From: an uncultured Bacteroidales bacterium
GTDB lineage: Bacteria > Bacteroidota > Bacteroidia > Bacteroidales > UBA932
Length of the DNA stretch: 7,054 nucleotides
Assembly (NCBI GenBank): GCA_937901105.1
Contig: CALCHD010000173.1
Coordinates: 1 to 7,054, forward strand
Direction: 5' to 3'
A program made the position numbers and the translations under genes. Every line of letters starts with the position of its first letter. The first letter of the stretch is position 1. The notes under the pieces are model-generated. The model had not been told where the DNA came from. It searched no databases and worked only from the letters and a program-made list of their open reading frames with translations. Positions 6,625 through 7,054 of this stretch are shown here, one piece after another.

Positions 6625-6632
6625 CAAACCTA
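6625..6632 (-). promoter_or_regulatory. Bacteroidota-type -7 element for the panC operon
   Basis: Read on the - strand, 6632 to 6625 is TAGGTTTG, an exact match to the Bacteroidota -7 consensus TAnnTTTG. It would place transcription start near 6618, about 15 nt before the panC ATG at 6603. A -33 box is weak: ATGG at 6655-6652, 19 nt upstream, is the best candidate. Position just before the first gene of a four-gene unit supports the call. Confidence 0.6.
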
Positions 6633-6681
6633 CAAAAAAATATAATATCCACCATAATTTGAGATTAAAATGGGGAAAGTC

Positions 6682-6711
6682 CTTGGATATGCCGCTTTTT
6701 TTTTACATTTG
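6682..6711 (+). promoter_or_regulatory. Bacteroidota-type promoter for the divergent exported-protein gene
   Basis: TACATTTG at 6704-6711 matches the TAnnTTTG -7 element exactly. CTTG at 6682-6685 is a near match to the TTTG -33 box with an 18-nt spacer, slightly short of the usual 19-21. Transcription would start near 6717, leaving about 17 nt before the ATG at 6734. The spacer ends in a run of nine T (6696-6704). It faces away from the panC promoter within a 130-bp gap that holds nothing else I can identify. Confidence 0.6.
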
Positions 6712-6733
6712 AAACAATAAAAACCTTTTGCTT

Positions 6734-7054
6734 ATGAAGCGTTTTTTCTTGCTCGTTGCATTTCTTGCAATGGTTCCTGCCTTACTCTTTTCGCAGGACG
6801 GGAATGTTGATGTTTCCAAGTGGGATGCTGCCATTTTCAGGGGACCGGTTGTGGAGGCGTACCCTCATTATGTAAGGGGTACGGCGTATCTGAATTCAGC
6901 AGAGTTCCATAAGGAGAAAGTTATGTACAACAGAAAGCTTTATTACAATGTAAAGCTGAATCTGGATGTGTTCAGGGATATTGTGTGTGTAATGGTTCCC
7001 GAGAGCACTATTGAGATGGTGCTAGACAGCCCATTGGTGGAGAGCTTTACCCTA
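6734..7054 (+). CDS. Exported protein of unknown function, N-terminal part (3'-partial)
   Basis: An open frame of 107 codons runs off the window end without a stop. It starts with a Sec signal peptide: MKRFFLLVAFLAMVPALLFS, with probable cleavage before or near Gln21. The mature start, QDGNVDVSKWDAAIFRGP, is followed by strand-like segments such as GTAYLNSAEF (about 50-59), KLYYNVKLNLDVFRDIVCVMVP and STIEMVLDSPLVESFTL. Alternating hydrophobic strands with a Tyr-rich turn resemble the first domain of exported or outer-membrane-associated Bacteroidales proteins I recall, but I cannot name a family. A matching promoter lies directly upstream, and the gene diverges from panC. Too little is visible for a function. 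Confidence 0.75.
   Translation, partial: MKRFFLLVAFLAMVPALLFSQDGNVDVSKWDAAIFRGPVVEAYPHYVRGTAYLNSAEFHKEKVMYNRKLYYNVKLNLDVFRDIVCVMVPESTIEMVLDSPLVESFTL

Noticed and set aside
6604..6627. Extending PanC upstream to the TTG at 6627
   Set aside because: The extra eight residues do not match the family N-terminus and the TTG lies in the predicted -7 promoter element.
1..7054. CRISPR arrays, tRNA genes, transposase genes
   Set aside because: No regularly spaced direct repeats, no tRNA-like fold with T-arm sequence, and no transposase-like frame were seen.

Overview
The window looks like a Bacteroidales-type (Bacteroidota) chromosome or metagenomic contig. Three things suggest this. Two exact matches to the phylum-specific -7 promoter element (TAnnTTTG) lie in the one divergent intergenic region. 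The 4-alpha-glucanotransferase is of the DPE2-like type with two N-terminal CBM20 domains, common in this phylum. Gene starts lack clear Shine-Dalgarno sequences. Both ends cut through genes.

Left part (2-1495, + strand): the C-terminal part of a periplasmic-type serine hydrolase (beta-lactamase/PBP-like, with a DUF3471-like tail) is followed after 15 nt by a secreted class-I glutamine-amidotransferase-like hydrolase of the peptidase C26 / gamma-glutamyl-GABA hydrolase family. The first ~30 codons of the serine hydrolase frame are not hydrolase. They are a sigma-70 region 4.2 helix-turn-helix joined in frame, with different codon use. A chimeric contig end is the most likely explanation.

Middle (1496-1998): a 503-nt gap between convergent genes, with no credible protein gene. 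It holds a 111-bp imperfect palindrome (26 paired positions in the outer stem, two further hairpins in its loop). After it comes a 300+ nt stretch dense in nested stems that ends in a strong intrinsic terminator. I read this stretch as a candidate free-standing structured RNA on the + strand. I could not match it to RNase P RNA, tmRNA, SRP RNA or a riboswitch.

Right part (1999-6603, - strand): a tight four-gene unit in transcription order panC - panD - flippase-like membrane protein - malQ, with exactly 3 nt between each stop and the next ATG. PanD makes beta-alanine and PanC joins it to pantoate, giving pantothenate for coenzyme A. MalQ handles malto-oligosaccharides in starch/glycogen metabolism. 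The membrane protein is of the LPG-synthase-TM/flippase-like family with unknown substrate. The unit probably starts at a promoter just upstream of panC and ends at the bidirectional terminator at 1971-1994.

Far right (6734-7054, + strand): the start of a divergent gene for an exported protein that I do not recognise, cut by the window end, with its own Bacteroidota-type promoter.
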